A stretch of 64,000 bases of DNA from Aquamicrobium sp. (GCA_019739225.1 JAHHDT010000005.1:1550001-1614000); one strand, 5' to 3'. Shown: positions 1 through 8,544, counted from the first letter of the stretch. Notes: generated by a model from the letters alone, not told the origin. Translations and numbers: made by a program.

Positions 1-835
1 AGCCGGCCGATAGCGAGCCGATGATGTTGAAAAAGCCGATCAGCGCCAGCGCGATCACAGCATAGCGCGCGTCGATGCCGATATCGGAGATATAGGCGGG
101 AAAGTGCGCTGTAATGAACGCGACCTGGAAACCGCAGACGAAGAACCCTGAGACCAGAAGCAGATAGCTGCGATGGCCGAGCGCTTCCCGCAGCGCCTCG
201 CCCGCCGTCTGACGGTAGGTAGCCTGTTGCGCTGAGCCGCTTGACGAGTTGCCGCGCAGCGGAATTGCAAGCACCGGGATGATGAGCATCATTACGCTCA
301 TGACGACCAGCGTATCGTACCATCCATAGGCGGAGATCAGCCCCTGGCTGAGCGGCGCGAACAGGAACATGCCGGCGGACCCGGCGGCCGTTCCGAGCCC
401 GAAGGCGAAACTGCGCTGCTCCGGAGCGACATTGCGGGCGAAGGCGGCAAGCACGATCCCGAAAGAGCCCGAGGCAACGCCCAGGCCCACAAGCACGCCG
501 CCGCCCAGATGCAGCATCGCAACCGAATCCGAATTGGCCATCATCACCAGCCCGGCAGCGTACATCACGCCCGAAAGCGCCAGCACGCGCCAGGTGCCGA
601 ACTTGTCGGCCAGCGCGCCGAAGATCGGCGTTCCAAGCCCCCATGCAAGGTTCTGGATCGCCATCGCCAGCCCGAATGTGGTGCGGTCCCAGCCCTTTTC
701 CGCCAGCATCGGCAACTGGAAGAAGCCCATGGCCGAACGCGGCCCGAAGGTTATCGCGGCGATCAGGCACCCGCAGATGATGATAAGCCAGGGCAGGCTC
801 GGCGCACCGGATTGAGCGGAAGCGGTCTTGGACAT
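1..835 (-). CDS. MFS transporter (C-terminus cut by window edge)
   Basis: Inner-membrane transporter of the major facilitator superfamily; substrate unknown, overall look resembles the oxalate/formate-antiporter-like subgroup. The visible 278 residues start at the ATG at 835 and run off the left edge, so the last membrane segments and the stop are missing. Successive hydrophobic segments begin at about residue 14, and the loop after TM2 carries the MFS signature GALADKFGTWR at 73-83 (motif A type, G-x3-D-x2-G). The GTAAGSAGMFLFAPLSQ stretch further on is a typical TM5 motif. It is transcribed alone, with 118 bp to the next gene. Family assignment is firm; substrate is not inferable. Confidence 0.85.
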   Translation of the reverse strand, partial: MSKTASAQSGAPSLPWLIIICGCLIAAITFGPRSAMGFFQLPMLAEKGWDRTTFGLAMAIQNLAWGLGTPIFGALADKFGTWRVLALSGVMYAAGLVMMANSDSVAMLHLGGGVLVGLGVASGSFGIVLAAFARNVAPEQRSFAFGLGTAAGSAGMFLFAPLSQGLISAYGWYDTLVVMSVMMLIIPVLAIPLRGNSSSGSAQQATYRQTAGEALREALGHRSYLLLVSGFFVCGFQVAFITAHFPAYISDIGIDARYAVIALALIGFFNIIGSLSAG

Positions 836-953
836 GCTGGGATTCCCGAACGAAAGAGAACGCAAGCTAGGCCACAACCGGCTTTTGTGGAAATGAATAG
901 AAGCGATGAACACTTCAATTCTGTTGAAGCTTGAACAGTTCGCGCGTCGGTGC

Positions 954-1388
954 TCAGTTGAACGGGCTGGAATGGCCGGGCGGCAGCGGAAGCTGGCCCG
1001 GTTTGTCACCGAACCCGCGCAGGATATGCTGCTGCGGCACGGGTAGCGGCTCTGGTGGAAGGATCACCGTTGACGAGCCACCGCCGCCGATGGCCGGCGG
1101 AACCAGCGGCGGGGCGATACGCACCAGCGGCCGGTTCGTTTCGGCCATGGGGGAAGGGAGCGCCGGCCGTGGCACGGTGATCGACATTCCCGCGCGCAGA
1201 TTCGCCGCACTCAGGCCAGGATTGGCGCTTCGCAGCGCAGCGACGCTGATACCGCAGGCATTGGCGATGGAGCTCAGCGTGTCGCCATAGGATATGAGCA
1301 CCCGCCCGGGGCAAAGGCTGGCAGCGCCAGCAGGTGCACCGCCAAGCAGCAGGGCGGCGATCATCGCGATATGTATCTGCACCTTCAT
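954..1388 (-). CDS. Secreted LysM-domain protein
   Basis: A 144-residue exported protein with one LysM peptidoglycan-binding module. Residues 1-22 form a signal peptide (MKVQIH then a hydrophobic AALLLGG core and an Ala-rich cleavage region). LysM covers about 29-72, with the usual SYGDTLSSIANACGIS start and the N-x-G-L turn. The tail (75-144) is rich in Pro and Gly and looks disordered. The ATG at 1388 was chosen over an upstream in-frame ATG at 1505 because only it puts the signal peptide at the N-terminus. Likely acts in the periplasm on the cell wall; no catalytic domain is present. Confidence 0.75.
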   Translation of the reverse strand: MKVQIHIAMIAALLLGGAPAGAASLCPGRVLISYGDTLSSIANACGISVAALRSANPGLSAANLRAGMSITVPRPALPSPMAETNRPLVRIAPPLVPPAIGGGGSSTVILPPEPLPVPQQHILRGFGDKPGQLPLPPGHSSPFN

Positions 1389-1455
1389 CTCGCGATCATA
1401 GCGGAATTTCGGCAACGGAAATATGGCGCAGGCGCCGCCCTTTGATTGCGCCGGC

Positions 1456-2334
1456 TCAGTCGGCCGGCAACGCATCGCCTTGCGGCTGCCCGACGTAATG
1501 GACACTGCGCTGCGGGAACGGGATCGAGATGCCCTTTTCGTCGAAGAGGTGCTTGATCCGCTTGGTGAATTCGAGCTTGGCCGGCCACCAGTTAGGGGTG
1601 CTGGTCCAGTAGCGGATCGTTACGTCGACGGCGCTGTCGCCGAGCTGCGAAACGAAGACAGCCGGTTCTGGATCGGAAAGCACGCGCTCGTCGCCACCGA
1701 TCACCCCGGTCATGATGTCAAATGCCAGGTCGATGTCGTCGTCATAGCCGATGCCGATGGTCAGGTCGTTCCTGCGCAGCGGGTTGCGGGAGTAGTTGGT
1801 GACGGGCGTGTTCCAGAGTTCGCTGTTGGGAGACAGGACGAAGAGCCCGTCGAGCGTCTTCAACTCCGTGGCGAAAAGCCCGATTTCCTGGATCGTACCG
1901 GAAACACTGCCTGCATCGATGTACTCGCCCACGCGGAACGGGCGCAGCGCGAGCAGCATGATGCCCGCGGCGATGTTCTGGAGCGTTCCCTGCAGCGCCA
2001 GGCCGATGGCCAGGCCGATTGCGCCAAGGGCTGCGATGATGCTGGCCGTCTGAACGCCGAACTGGGCCAGCACGGTGATGCCGACCAGGATAAGGATCGC
2101 GTAGCGTACGATTTGCGAGAAGAACTTCCTCAGTGTCTCGTCGAACCCACGGAAGCGGCCCAGAGCCCCATAGACCGACCGCTGCGCGACATTGGCAACG
2201 ATATAGCCGCCGATGATGAGGAGGATCGCACCGAGGATCGAGAAGGAATAGGTCACTCCCAGCTCGCTAAGCCGCAGCAGTGCAACCTGGCCGGCATCCA
2301 TCATATCCGCGGTTCTGGTCTGAAGTTCTTCCAT
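1456..2334 (-). CDS. Small-conductance mechanosensitive channel (MscS family)
   Basis: A 292-residue MscS-type channel that would open on membrane tension to release solutes during osmotic downshock. Three hydrophobic segments lie at about 27-47, 66-86 and 92-115; the third is the glycine/alanine-rich pore helix (LGAIGLAIGLALQGTLQNIAAG) followed by the LRPFRVGEYI beta-domain entry typical of the family. The C-terminal third is the cytoplasmic cage. The start at 2334 (MEELQTRTAD) matches the usual family length; the frame is open further upstream, but that part encodes an Arg-rich, non-conserved-looking stretch and is left out. Confidence 0.88.
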   Translation of the reverse strand: MEELQTRTADMMDAGQVALLRLSELGVTYSFSILGAILLIIGGYIVANVAQRSVYGALGRFRGFDETLRKFFSQIVRYAILILVGITVLAQFGVQTASIIAALGAIGLAIGLALQGTLQNIAAGIMLLALRPFRVGEYIDAGSVSGTIQEIGLFATELKTLDGLFVLSPNSELWNTPVTNYSRNPLRRNDLTIGIGYDDDIDLAFDIMTGVIGGDERVLSDPEPAVFVSQLGDSAVDVTIRYWTSTPNWWPAKLEFTKRIKHLFDEKGISIPFPQRSVHYVGQPQGDALPAD

Positions 2335-2471
2335 GAGTTCGGCCTCGTCCTTTCGTCTGGTTCCGCTTTGGGTAACTAGCACAGACTTGGCGTGGTTTGG
2401 CCGAAACCAGCCAAAAATTCTCCGGCGGGCATGGGGTTGACGGCTGAAAAGCCTGGTATCGACGGCTTGCT

Positions 2472-3083
2472 TTACCGGCCGCGTAGCTTCTCGATCTCGC
2501 CGAAGCGCCTGACGAACACCTTTTGGGCAACCTTCGCCGGCACCGGCTCGAGCGCCAACCCATCGCTGCTGAGCCCGCGCGGACGCCCGAAGAACTTGGC
2601 CGCTTCCTGCTCCGAAAAGCCAGCAAGCTGCGTGGCCTCGAACCATGCCGCCACGTGGTCTGCACGCTTGATCGACTTCTTCAGTCGTTCGCTCAGCAGC
2701 GGCGGCAGCGAAAAGCGCAAATGGATCGCGCGCTGCAACCGGGCTTCGACCTCCTTGTAGCCGCCGCCAACGACCGACTTGAACGGCGAGATCATGTCGC
2801 CGATCACGTATTCTGGGCTGTCATGCAGGAGCGCGGCAAGCCTTTCTTCGGCAGAACAGGCAGGCGCTGCGCGGGCGAAGATTTCTTCTACCAGCAGCGA
2901 GTGCTGAGCCACGGAGAAGGCATGATCGCCCCGGGTCTGACCGTTCCACCGCGCGACCCGCGCCAGCCCATGCGCGATGTCGACGATTTCCACGTCCAGC
3001 GGCGAGGGGTCGAGCAGGTCGAGCCGGCGCCCAGAAAGCATGCGCTGCCAGGCGCGCGGCGGGGCCGACGGCTTGTCGGCCAT
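2472..3083 (-). CDS. HD-domain phosphohydrolase (YfbR-like)
   Basis: A 203-residue metal-dependent phosphohydrolase of the HD superfamily, similar in layout to YfbR-type 5'-deoxynucleotidases. Candidate metal ligands are H54 and H61 in the GDHAFSVAQHS segment, H87-D88 in LLHDSPEY, and acidic residues further on. Its ATG overlaps the stop of the upstream ygfZ gene by one base (TAATG), so the two are almost certainly co-transcribed and translationally coupled. A longer open frame exists upstream, but it runs antiparallel-style through ygfZ in another frame and is not credible. Substrate is inferred from family only. Confidence 0.8.
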   Translation of the reverse strand: MADKPSAPPRAWQRMLSGRRLDLLDPSPLDVEIVDIAHGLARVARWNGQTRGDHAFSVAQHSLLVEEIFARAAPACSAEERLAALLHDSPEYVIGDMISPFKSVVGGGYKEVEARLQRAIHLRFSLPPLLSERLKKSIKRADHVAAWFEATQLAGFSEQEAAKFFGRPRGLSSDGLALEPVPAKVAQKVFVRRFGEIEKLRGR

Positions 3084-3964
3084 TACGGCTGCTCCGCGTC
3101 TGTCTTGTCCTGTGGCAGCGTGTAGCTTGCCCATGTCGGAATCGAGAGTGTTACGGCGACGTCGCCGGCCATGACCGGTTGGCCGGCGTCGAGCGCATCC
3201 TTCACCCGGTCGATGCGCACGATGGCGAGACCAGCGGTTCCCTTGGAACTGCCAAGTGTGCCGATCGGACGATCGTTGACGCGAAGCTCCGTTCCAGTGC
3301 CGGGAAGCTCGCTCGCCGCCTCGACCAGCATCACCCGGCGTCGCGCGGTGCCGCGATGCTGCATGCGCGAGACGACTTCCTGGCCGATATAGCATCCCTT
3401 GCCGAAACCCACGCCGCCGGCAAGGTCCAGCAGCACGTCGTGCGGAAAGGCGTCACCGGCGGCAAAATCCTCTCCGCTTTCGGCGATGCCGTTGGCGATG
3501 CGCATGCCCGTCCATTCCTGCTCGCTCGCATCGGCGCTGGCCGGAGTCCCGTAGCGCCGCAGCACCTTTGCGGATGCGGGGAAGCGTCGGTCGACCAGCC
3601 AATCGGAGCCGGCTGCCGTTGAATCGGTTTGTGAGCCGCCCGATTCATCGCCCCAGTAAACTGCGATATCCGCTTGATCCTGTTTGCTGATTTCCGCCTT
3701 TGCACGCAGCTTGTAGAGCGTCAGTCGTTTTACGAAGTCGTCGGCAAGGTCGGAGCGGCAATCCAGGCGAAAACCGGTTTCGCCGTCGCGCGAGATCAGG
3801 AAGTCGAACATAATCTTGCCCTGCGGCGACAGAAGCGCGCCGGGTTTCAGCTCGCCCTGACCGAGCCGGTCGAGATCGGTCGTCAGGATGTTCTGGAGGA
3901 AATGTTCCGCGTCCGGCCCGTCGACGAGAATCACGGAACGGCTGGAGAGGAGTGCTGTCGGCAT
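3083..3964 (-). CDS. ygfZ: YgfZ/GcvT-family folate-binding Fe-S assembly factor
   Basis: A 293-residue tetrahydrofolate-binding protein related to the glycine-cleavage T protein and helping maturation or repair of certain Fe-S enzymes. The defining K-G-C-Y-I-G-Q-E motif is at 189-196, with the conserved cysteine at C191, followed by the SRMQHRG segment. The N-terminus has the expected FLQNILTTD element at 22-30. The ATG at 3964 gives a family-typical length. It forms a two-gene unit with the HD hydrolase downstream (one-base overlap). Confidence 0.9.
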   Translation of the reverse strand: MPTALLSSRSVILVDGPDAEHFLQNILTTDLDRLGQGELKPGALLSPQGKIMFDFLISRDGETGFRLDCRSDLADDFVKRLTLYKLRAKAEISKQDQADIAVYWGDESGGSQTDSTAAGSDWLVDRRFPASAKVLRRYGTPASADASEQEWTGMRIANGIAESGEDFAAGDAFPHDVLLDLAGGVGFGKGCYIGQEVVSRMQHRGTARRRVMLVEAASELPGTGTELRVNDRPIGTLGSSKGTAGLAIVRIDRVKDALDAGQPVMAGDVAVTLSIPTWASYTLPQDKTDAEQP

Positions 3965-4038
3965 AAAACGGCCCGATTTGCGGTGATGACGCCGCCTTAC
4001 CTAAGCGCCTCGGGAGGCGCGGGCAAGTGCGCTGCGGG

Positions 4039-4857
4039 TCAGTCTCCTGCCACGAAGAAGATCCAGCGGCCTTCCGGCGAGATGCCGATTCGGTAGAATA
4101 TATAGGCCCCGAAATTCTTCATGTCCTCGTAGTCGCCCGCCGTCACCAGCTTGAACAGCTCCACCCGCTGCGGGTCGGTGAGGTTTTCCAGCGGCACCGC
4201 GAAGAAATACGGCCAGACATACATCTCGCCCGGCTCTCCTTCGTCCAGCCGCACGTAGCCCGCCGCCAGCACCTCATACAGGATGGCAAGGATTTCGTGC
4301 CCCTTGTCGTCGCCGGAAAGCCCGCGCAGATGCTCGATGGGATCGCCGGACACCTGCCCGAAAGAGAGTTGCGTTCCGCTCTCGCCACCGCTCAGCAGTG
4401 GGCGCAGCCGTTCGATGTCGCCGGAAGCACACGCCTCCATGATCAGCGCACGCATGCGCTGCACCGGTTCGGGCAGCAGTTCCACATCGTAGAGAATTTC
4501 AGGAACCGGTTCGTCCTGCCCGGCTCCGCTTTCGACGTCGGTCGGCTGAGGGTCGCGGGGAATGACGATTGGGTCGGGCAGGGGCACCGACATATCGGCC
4601 GGCGGCGGGGGAGGCTGGCTTTCCTCGCTCGGCACCGGTTCGCTCTCCTCTACGGGAGCGGGCGGCGGAAGCTCCTCGCGCTGGATTTCGCTGGAACCGT
4701 TTTCCTCCTCCTCCGACACCGGCACGTCCTCACGCTGAATCTCGCTCAGCGCGAGCGCTTGAGGCGTGGCAAGAGCCATCGCCAGCACAACAAAACCGGC
4801 CGCTGCGCCGAAACGCGCTGCCTGATAGCCAAAAAGTGGGTCACGGCTGGTCGCCAT
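4039..4857 (-). CDS. Exported hypothetical protein with acidic/proline-rich linker
   Basis: A 272-residue protein of unknown function. Residues 14-38 form a hydrophobic export signal ending in an Ala-rich ALA site. This is followed by a low-complexity linker (about 39-110) very rich in Glu, Pro and Ser, in which the hexapeptide SEIQRE occurs twice (starting about 38 and 55). The C-terminal half (about 118-272) looks globular, with YDVELLPEPVQRMRAL and MYVWPYFFAVPLENLTDPQ, and probably forms the functional domain in the periplasm. The ATG at 4857 is preferred over 4914 because it fits the signal peptide. I recognise it only as a conserved rhizobial type. Confidence 0.65.
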   Translation of the reverse strand: MATSRDPLFGYQAARFGAAAGFVVLAMALATPQALALSEIQREDVPVSEEEENGSSEIQREELPPPAPVEESEPVPSEESQPPPPPADMSVPLPDPIVIPRDPQPTDVESGAGQDEPVPEILYDVELLPEPVQRMRALIMEACASGDIERLRPLLSGGESGTQLSFGQVSGDPIEHLRGLSGDDKGHEILAILYEVLAAGYVRLDEGEPGEMYVWPYFFAVPLENLTDPQRVELFKLVTAGDYEDMKNFGAYIFYRIGISPEGRWIFFVAGD

Positions 4858-4960
4858 GGGTCGCGGTCGCTCCCTGCAAGAGTGCCTACTTGACCCGACT
4901 ATAGTGCAAATCACCGCACCGCGGGATGCGGCGCTGCAACACTTCAGATGAATGCGGGTG

Positions 4961-5218
4961 TCAGTGGATGCGCAGTTCGGGCTCGAATTCGCCTGCTACG
5001 AGGCGTTCGCGCATCCGCTCCAGCAACGCGAGCGCGCCCGTTTCTCCGGCCGTGCGCATCAGTTCGCCCAGTGCCGTGGCAATTGCGGCATCGGCCATGA
5101 TTTCCGGCTCGATCCCGGCTGCACGGCCCTCCGCCCATGCGTCTTCGTAGCTCTCGACCGCGGTGAGCCGCTTTTCCTCGCGAATCAGCACGTCGATGTC
5201 GCTGAGCCCTCGATCCAT
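4961..5218 (-). CDS. Small conserved hypothetical protein (85 aa)
   Basis: An 85-residue acidic, probably all-helical cytoplasmic protein without a signal peptide or membrane segment (MDRGLSDIDVL start, C-terminal LLERMRERLVAGEFEPELRIH). No family is recognised. It is a short single gene in the minus-strand series, and a TTAA-N7-TTAA motif typical of CtrA sites lies about 46-60 bp upstream of its start (5264-5278). Good codon usage for a high-GC genome supports it being real; function unknown. Confidence 0.6.
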   Translation of the reverse strand: MDRGLSDIDVLIREEKRLTAVESYEDAWAEGRAAGIEPEIMADAAIATALGELMRTAGETGALALLERMRERLVAGEFEPELRIH

Positions 5219-5263
5219 TCAATCCACCCGTAGCTGTCGCCGAATCTGACCGGCGCAGTCCCT

Positions 5264-5278
5264 TTAATGTCCCATTAA
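5264..5278 (-). promoter_or_regulatory. CtrA-box-like motif TTAA-N7-TTAA
   Basis: TTAA, seven bases, TTAA, matching the full CtrA consensus of alphaproteobacteria, in the 141-bp gap upstream of the 85-residue gene. The same bases form a small imperfect hairpin (CCTTTAATG / CATTAAGG), so a structural role or chance in an A/T-richer gap remains possible. Confidence 0.35.
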
Positions 5279-5359
5279 GGCTTCTAGCACAGGAAATGCG
5301 GCGCGCGCCGCCCCAATTACTTAAAAGTTAACTTATTCCTAAATCCCGTCCAGATACGG

Positions 5360-5740
5360 TTAATTTCCGAACCGTGTTGCAGTATCGCGCGTCAGCGCCT
5401 CGCCCTCTTTCATGTAGCGGTCGATTGCCTCGATCGCAGAGTCCGTGCAGGTCGCGTAGGTGCCTTCGAAAGTGCGATAGCCGTGGTTGAAGCTGGCGAC
5501 GAAGCGCGCCCGGCGGGTGTCGTCCGGGTCTTCAGCTTCGAGCAGCGCCTGCATCCGGTCGCGCCACTCATAGCCGCTCTCCCCACACAGGTTGCGCAGG
5601 TAATGCAGCGAACCCAGAATCTCGGCGAGGCGGATCAACTGACCCTCGAAAGGCGATTCGGCCGCGCGCGCAGCTGGCACGCCGGTGAAAAGCAGGGCGC
5701 CGAGAAACAGCGGTATCAGGCGTGTGGCGAGTACGTTCAT
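5360..5740 (-). CDS. TIGR02301-family secreted protein
   Basis: A 126-residue rhizobial protein of the TIGR02301 family, function unknown. Residues 1-27 are a signal peptide (MNVLATRLIPLFLGALLF core, AARAA cleavage area). The mature part has the family-typical LAEILGSLHYLRNLCGE segment, two further conserved-looking aromatic/Cys positions (FNHGYRTF, YATCTDSA) and ends in ATRFGN. The ATG at 5740 fits the signal peptide better than the in-frame upstream start at 5776. It ends a minus-strand run downstream of the NUDIX gene (23 bp apart), so the two may share a transcript. Confidence 0.78.
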   Translation of the reverse strand: MNVLATRLIPLFLGALLFTGVPAARAAESPFEGQLIRLAEILGSLHYLRNLCGESGYEWRDRMQALLEAEDPDDTRRARFVASFNHGYRTFEGTYATCTDSAIEAIDRYMKEGEALTRDTATRFGN

Positions 5741-5763
5741 GGCTGAATGTCTCGCTGAATATG

Positions 5764-6186
5764 CTAGCTGCCGCAAGACGCTTGTTCTTCCGCGATCTGC
5801 CGCGCGATCTCCAGCACGGAGCCGGCGAGCGGCAGACGCGCCATCTCGTCGATAGTGAGCCAGGCAACCGCATCAGCGTCGTCTCCGGGTGCGATGTCGC
5901 CGCCGGCAAAGCCCGCGATATGGACGCTGAGCACGAACTCGACACGATCGGTGTCGTCTTCGGCGACAATGTCGAGGTCGACCAGATGGTCGACGCCGGC
6001 AAGCGTCGCGCCGGTTTCTTCCATCACCTCGCGTCGAACCGCATCCGCAAGGCTCTCGCCTTGCTCGACCCTGCCTCCGGGAAAGGCGTAGAGCCCCTTG
6101 GCCGGTGCTCTGCCGCGCCGCACCAGCAAAAACCGGCCGTCATGAAAGATCGCGGCTGAAACGGCGCTCAGCGGTCTATGTTTCAT
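5764..6186 (-). CDS. NUDIX hydrolase
   Basis: A 140-residue NUDIX enzyme that would hydrolyse a nucleoside diphosphate linked to another moiety. The Nudix box (G-x5-E-x7-R-E-x2-E-E-x-G) is complete at about 42-64: GGRVEQGESLADAVRREVME then ETGA. The segment before it, RRGRAPAKGLYAFPGG, is typical of ADP-ribose-pyrophosphatase-like members. The ATG at 6186 (MKHRPLSAVSAAIF) places the first beta strand at the N-terminus. Exact substrate cannot be read from sequence. Confidence 0.88.
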   Translation of the reverse strand: MKHRPLSAVSAAIFHDGRFLLVRRGRAPAKGLYAFPGGRVEQGESLADAVRREVMEETGATLAGVDHLVDLDIVAEDDTDRVEFVLSVHIAGFAGGDIAPGDDADAVAWLTIDEMARLPLAGSVLEIARQIAEEQASCGS

Positions 6187-6318
6187 GTCCGGTCCGGTCT
6201 CCGTCTGTTGGTCGGGGAAAACCGCATCCATTTCCAGAACCGCTTCCGGTTCGGGTTGCACGCGGTTTTCCGCGCGTTCAGATTGCGCGGCGAGCAGGTA
6301 AGCAGGGGGCTTTCAATC

Positions 6319-6897
6319 TTGTCAAACCATCTTTCCTTGGCGTGGCGCGTTTCAACCGTAGCGGTTGCATTCGCTGGCCTCGCATCGTGCGCGACGCTGA
6401 ACGAGGACCAGTGCCGGACCGCCAACTGGCAGCAACTCGGACAGGAGAACGGCGCGGCCGGTCATCCCGCCAGTTACATCGAAGAGCATCGGCGTGCCTG
6501 CGCCGAGCACAAGCTGCCCGTCGACCAGCAACAGTGGAGCATCGGCTGGGAGCAGGGCATTCGAGTGTTCTGCACGCCGGAAAACGGCCTGACCATGGGA
6601 CGGGAAGGGCGCTCTTACGCAAACTCCTGCCCGTTGGAACTGAAGACCGATTTCGAGGCCGCATATTCCGTGTCCAAGGCGCTGTACGATGCGAGGGCGT
6701 CCCGCGACAGAATCCAGCGCGAGCTCGATTCCCTTCTGGATGCGAGGCAGAAAGCCGAAAAGCCGGAGGATCGTCAGCGGATTTCGGGAGACATCGAGAT
6801 CAAGCGTTCGTCCCTGCGATCTGCGGAGCGTCGCGTGTGGGAGGCCGAGGGCGACTATGATCTCTATGTGAATTCGCGCGGCTTCACGCGTCGATAG
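6319..6897 (+). CDS. DUF2799-type lipoprotein
   Basis: A 192-residue predicted lipoprotein. The start is taken as the TTG at 6319, with a purine-rich AGGGGG eight bases upstream, because it gives a short signal peptide (NHLSLAWRVSTVAVAFAGL) ending in a lipobox LASC with the acceptor cysteine at about 24. The mature part carries DUF2799-like features (CRTANWQQLGQENG, QWSIGWEQGIRVFC) and then a long charged, coiled-coil-like helix (about 105-175). Divergent from the NUDIX gene. Function unknown; envelope location inferred from the lipobox. Confidence 0.72.
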   Translation: MSNHLSLAWRVSTVAVAFAGLASCATLNEDQCRTANWQQLGQENGAAGHPASYIEEHRRACAEHKLPVDQQQWSIGWEQGIRVFCTPENGLTMGREGRSYANSCPLELKTDFEAAYSVSKALYDARASRDRIQRELDSLLDARQKAEKPEDRQRISGDIEIKRSSLRSAERRVWEAEGDYDLYVNSRGFTRR

Positions 6898-6917
6898 CAA
6901 ATGAGGATGGCCGGCCG

Positions 6918-7670
6918 ATGTGCGGTCGCTTTGCACTGGTTCAGGAATTCACGGAGATCGAGGAGGCGCTCGGCGCGCCTGTCGAGGCATTTCCGCCGCG
7001 CTACAACATAGCGCCGACCCAGCCTGTCCTCGTCGTCATGGGCGGCCCGCCGCGCGCGCCCGGCTCAAACCAGCCGGATCGCACCAGCATGCTCGTACGA
7101 TGGGGGTTCATTCCCGGCTGGGTCAAGGATGTCGGCAAATTCCCGCTGCTCATCAACGCGCGCTCGGAAACCGCGGCTACCAAGCCGGCATTCCGCGCCG
7201 CGATGCGGCATCGCCGGGTGCTGATCCCGACATCCGGTTTCTACGAATGGAAGCGTGCCGGTCGCAAGGTGCCGCAGCCCTATTGGGTGAAACCGGCAAA
7301 TGGCGGTGTCGTGGCGTTCGGCGGGTTGATGGAAACCTATGCCGAGCCCGGCGGATCGGAAATCGACACCGTCGCGATCCTCACTTGTGCGGCCAACGAA
7401 CAGATATCGCACATCCACGACCGCATGCCGGTCGTAGTGAAACCGCAGAACTTCGCGCGCTGGCTCGATTGCATCAACAACGAGCCGCGCGATGTCGCTG
7501 ATATCACGCAGCCGGTCGAGCCCGGCTTCTTCGACGTCATTCCGGCTTCCGACGAGGTCAACAAGGTCGCCAACACGAGTCCCGACATTCAGGAACGTGC
7601 CGAGGTGGCCGAAGAACCGCCGCAGAAACCGAAATCCGCCGCCGACGATGATCAGCTAAAGCTGTTTTGA
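6918..7670 (+). CDS. SRAP-domain protein (HMCES/YedK family)
   Basis: A 250-residue SOS-response-associated peptidase family protein that forms a covalent thiazolidine crosslink to abasic sites in single-stranded DNA through Cys2. The hallmark MCGRF N-terminus is present, with C2 exposed after Met removal, plus the conserved RYNIAPTQ (about 31-38), the NARSET segment, the GFYEWK motif near 110 with the catalytic Glu, and the HDRMP motif near 170 with the catalytic His. The C-terminal tail (about 225-250) is charged and disordered-looking. It follows the lipoprotein gene by 20 bp. Confidence 0.93.
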   Translation: MCGRFALVQEFTEIEEALGAPVEAFPPRYNIAPTQPVLVVMGGPPRAPGSNQPDRTSMLVRWGFIPGWVKDVGKFPLLINARSETAATKPAFRAAMRHRRVLIPTSGFYEWKRAGRKVPQPYWVKPANGGVVAFGGLMETYAEPGGSEIDTVAILTCAANEQISHIHDRMPVVVKPQNFARWLDCINNEPRDVADITQPVEPGFFDVIPASDEVNKVANTSPDIQERAEVAEEPPQKPKSAADDDQLKLF

Positions 7671-7682
7671 AGGCTGTCGTTC

Positions 7683-7860
7683 GTGCGTCCTTCGAGGCTC
7701 GCTGCGCTCGCTCAGGATGAGGGAGGTGGGCTGGTCGCGCTCGCAGCGGAGAGGGTCCACCGCGTCAACAGAACGACCGTCGAGCCCACGAGTTTGTCGC
7801 ACCGATGCACAACGATCCTCATCCTGAGGTGCGAGCGCAGCGAGCCTCGAAGGACGCACC
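7683..7860. repeat. Long inverted repeat (palindromic intergenic element)
   Basis: The left arm (7683-7722) and right arm (7817-7860) are inverted copies of about 40 bp, both containing CCTTCGAGGCTCGCTGCGCT or its complement and ending in CAGGATGAGG; the right arm differs by a 3-base insertion. The ~95 bp between the arms has no gene. It looks like a dispersed bacterial palindromic element and occupies most of the gap between the SRAP gene and argO. Confidence 0.75.
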
Positions 7861-7926
7861 TTTGTAGCACCGGCGCGTTCATGCTGGCTCATTGCGAAAT
7901 CTGTCGCACTGTTTCACACGACTGAA

Positions 7927-8544
7927 ATGTCGCCTTCGCTTGCTCCCGCGTTCTTTTCCGGTTTTCTGCTCGGTCTGTCGCTGATCATTGCGATCGGCGC
8001 GCAGAACGCGTTCATCCTGCGCCAGGGCCTGCTGCGTCAGCATGTCTTTGTGCTGTGCCTGATATGCGCGCTCTCCGATGCCGTGCTCATCGCCGCAGGC
8101 GTTGCCGGCCTCGGAACGCTCGTTGCGGCATCGCCGCGTCTCATACTGGTGGTGACGATCGGCGGCGCAGCGTTCCTCTTCGCTTATGCCGCCATCGCCT
8201 TCCGTCGAGCGTGGAACCCCCAGGCGATGCAGGCGGCAAGGAGCGGCGAGGGCGGTCTGCGTGCAGCGATAGCCGCGTGCCTCGCCTTCACCTTCCTCAA
8301 CCCGCATGTCTATCTGGATACTGTACTGCTTCTGGGCTCGCTTTCGGCCCAGTTCGAGGGGCGTTCACGGCTTGCCTACGGCGTTGGCGCATGCATCGCG
8401 TCGTTCGTTTGGTTCTTCGGCCTGGGCTACGGGGCCAGGCTGCTGCAGCCAGTATTCGCAAAACCGGCTGCGTGGCGCGTGCTCGACATCCTGATCGGGC
8501 TCGTCATGGCCGCGATCGGCATCAGCCTGTTACGCGGCCTTTGA
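7927..8544 (+). CDS. argO: LysE/ArgO-family basic amino acid exporter
   Basis: A 205-residue inner-membrane exporter of the LysE family, closest in pattern to ArgO (arginine/lysine export). It has about six hydrophobic segments, the family motif GLSLIIAIGAQNAFILRQG at 17-35, and FLNPHVYLDTVLLLGSLS near 123-140, both strongly ArgO-like. The ATG at 7927 follows an in-frame stop closely. Its 3' end overlaps a minus-strand small ORF by 15 bp (convergent). Confidence 0.9.
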   Translation: MSPSLAPAFFSGFLLGLSLIIAIGAQNAFILRQGLLRQHVFVLCLICALSDAVLIAAGVAGLGTLVAASPRLILVVTIGGAAFLFAYAAIAFRRAWNPQAMQAARSGEGGLRAAIAACLAFTFLNPHVYLDTVLLLGSLSAQFEGRSRLAYGVGACIASFVWFFGLGYGARLLQPVFAKPAAWRVLDILIGLVMAAIGISLLRGL

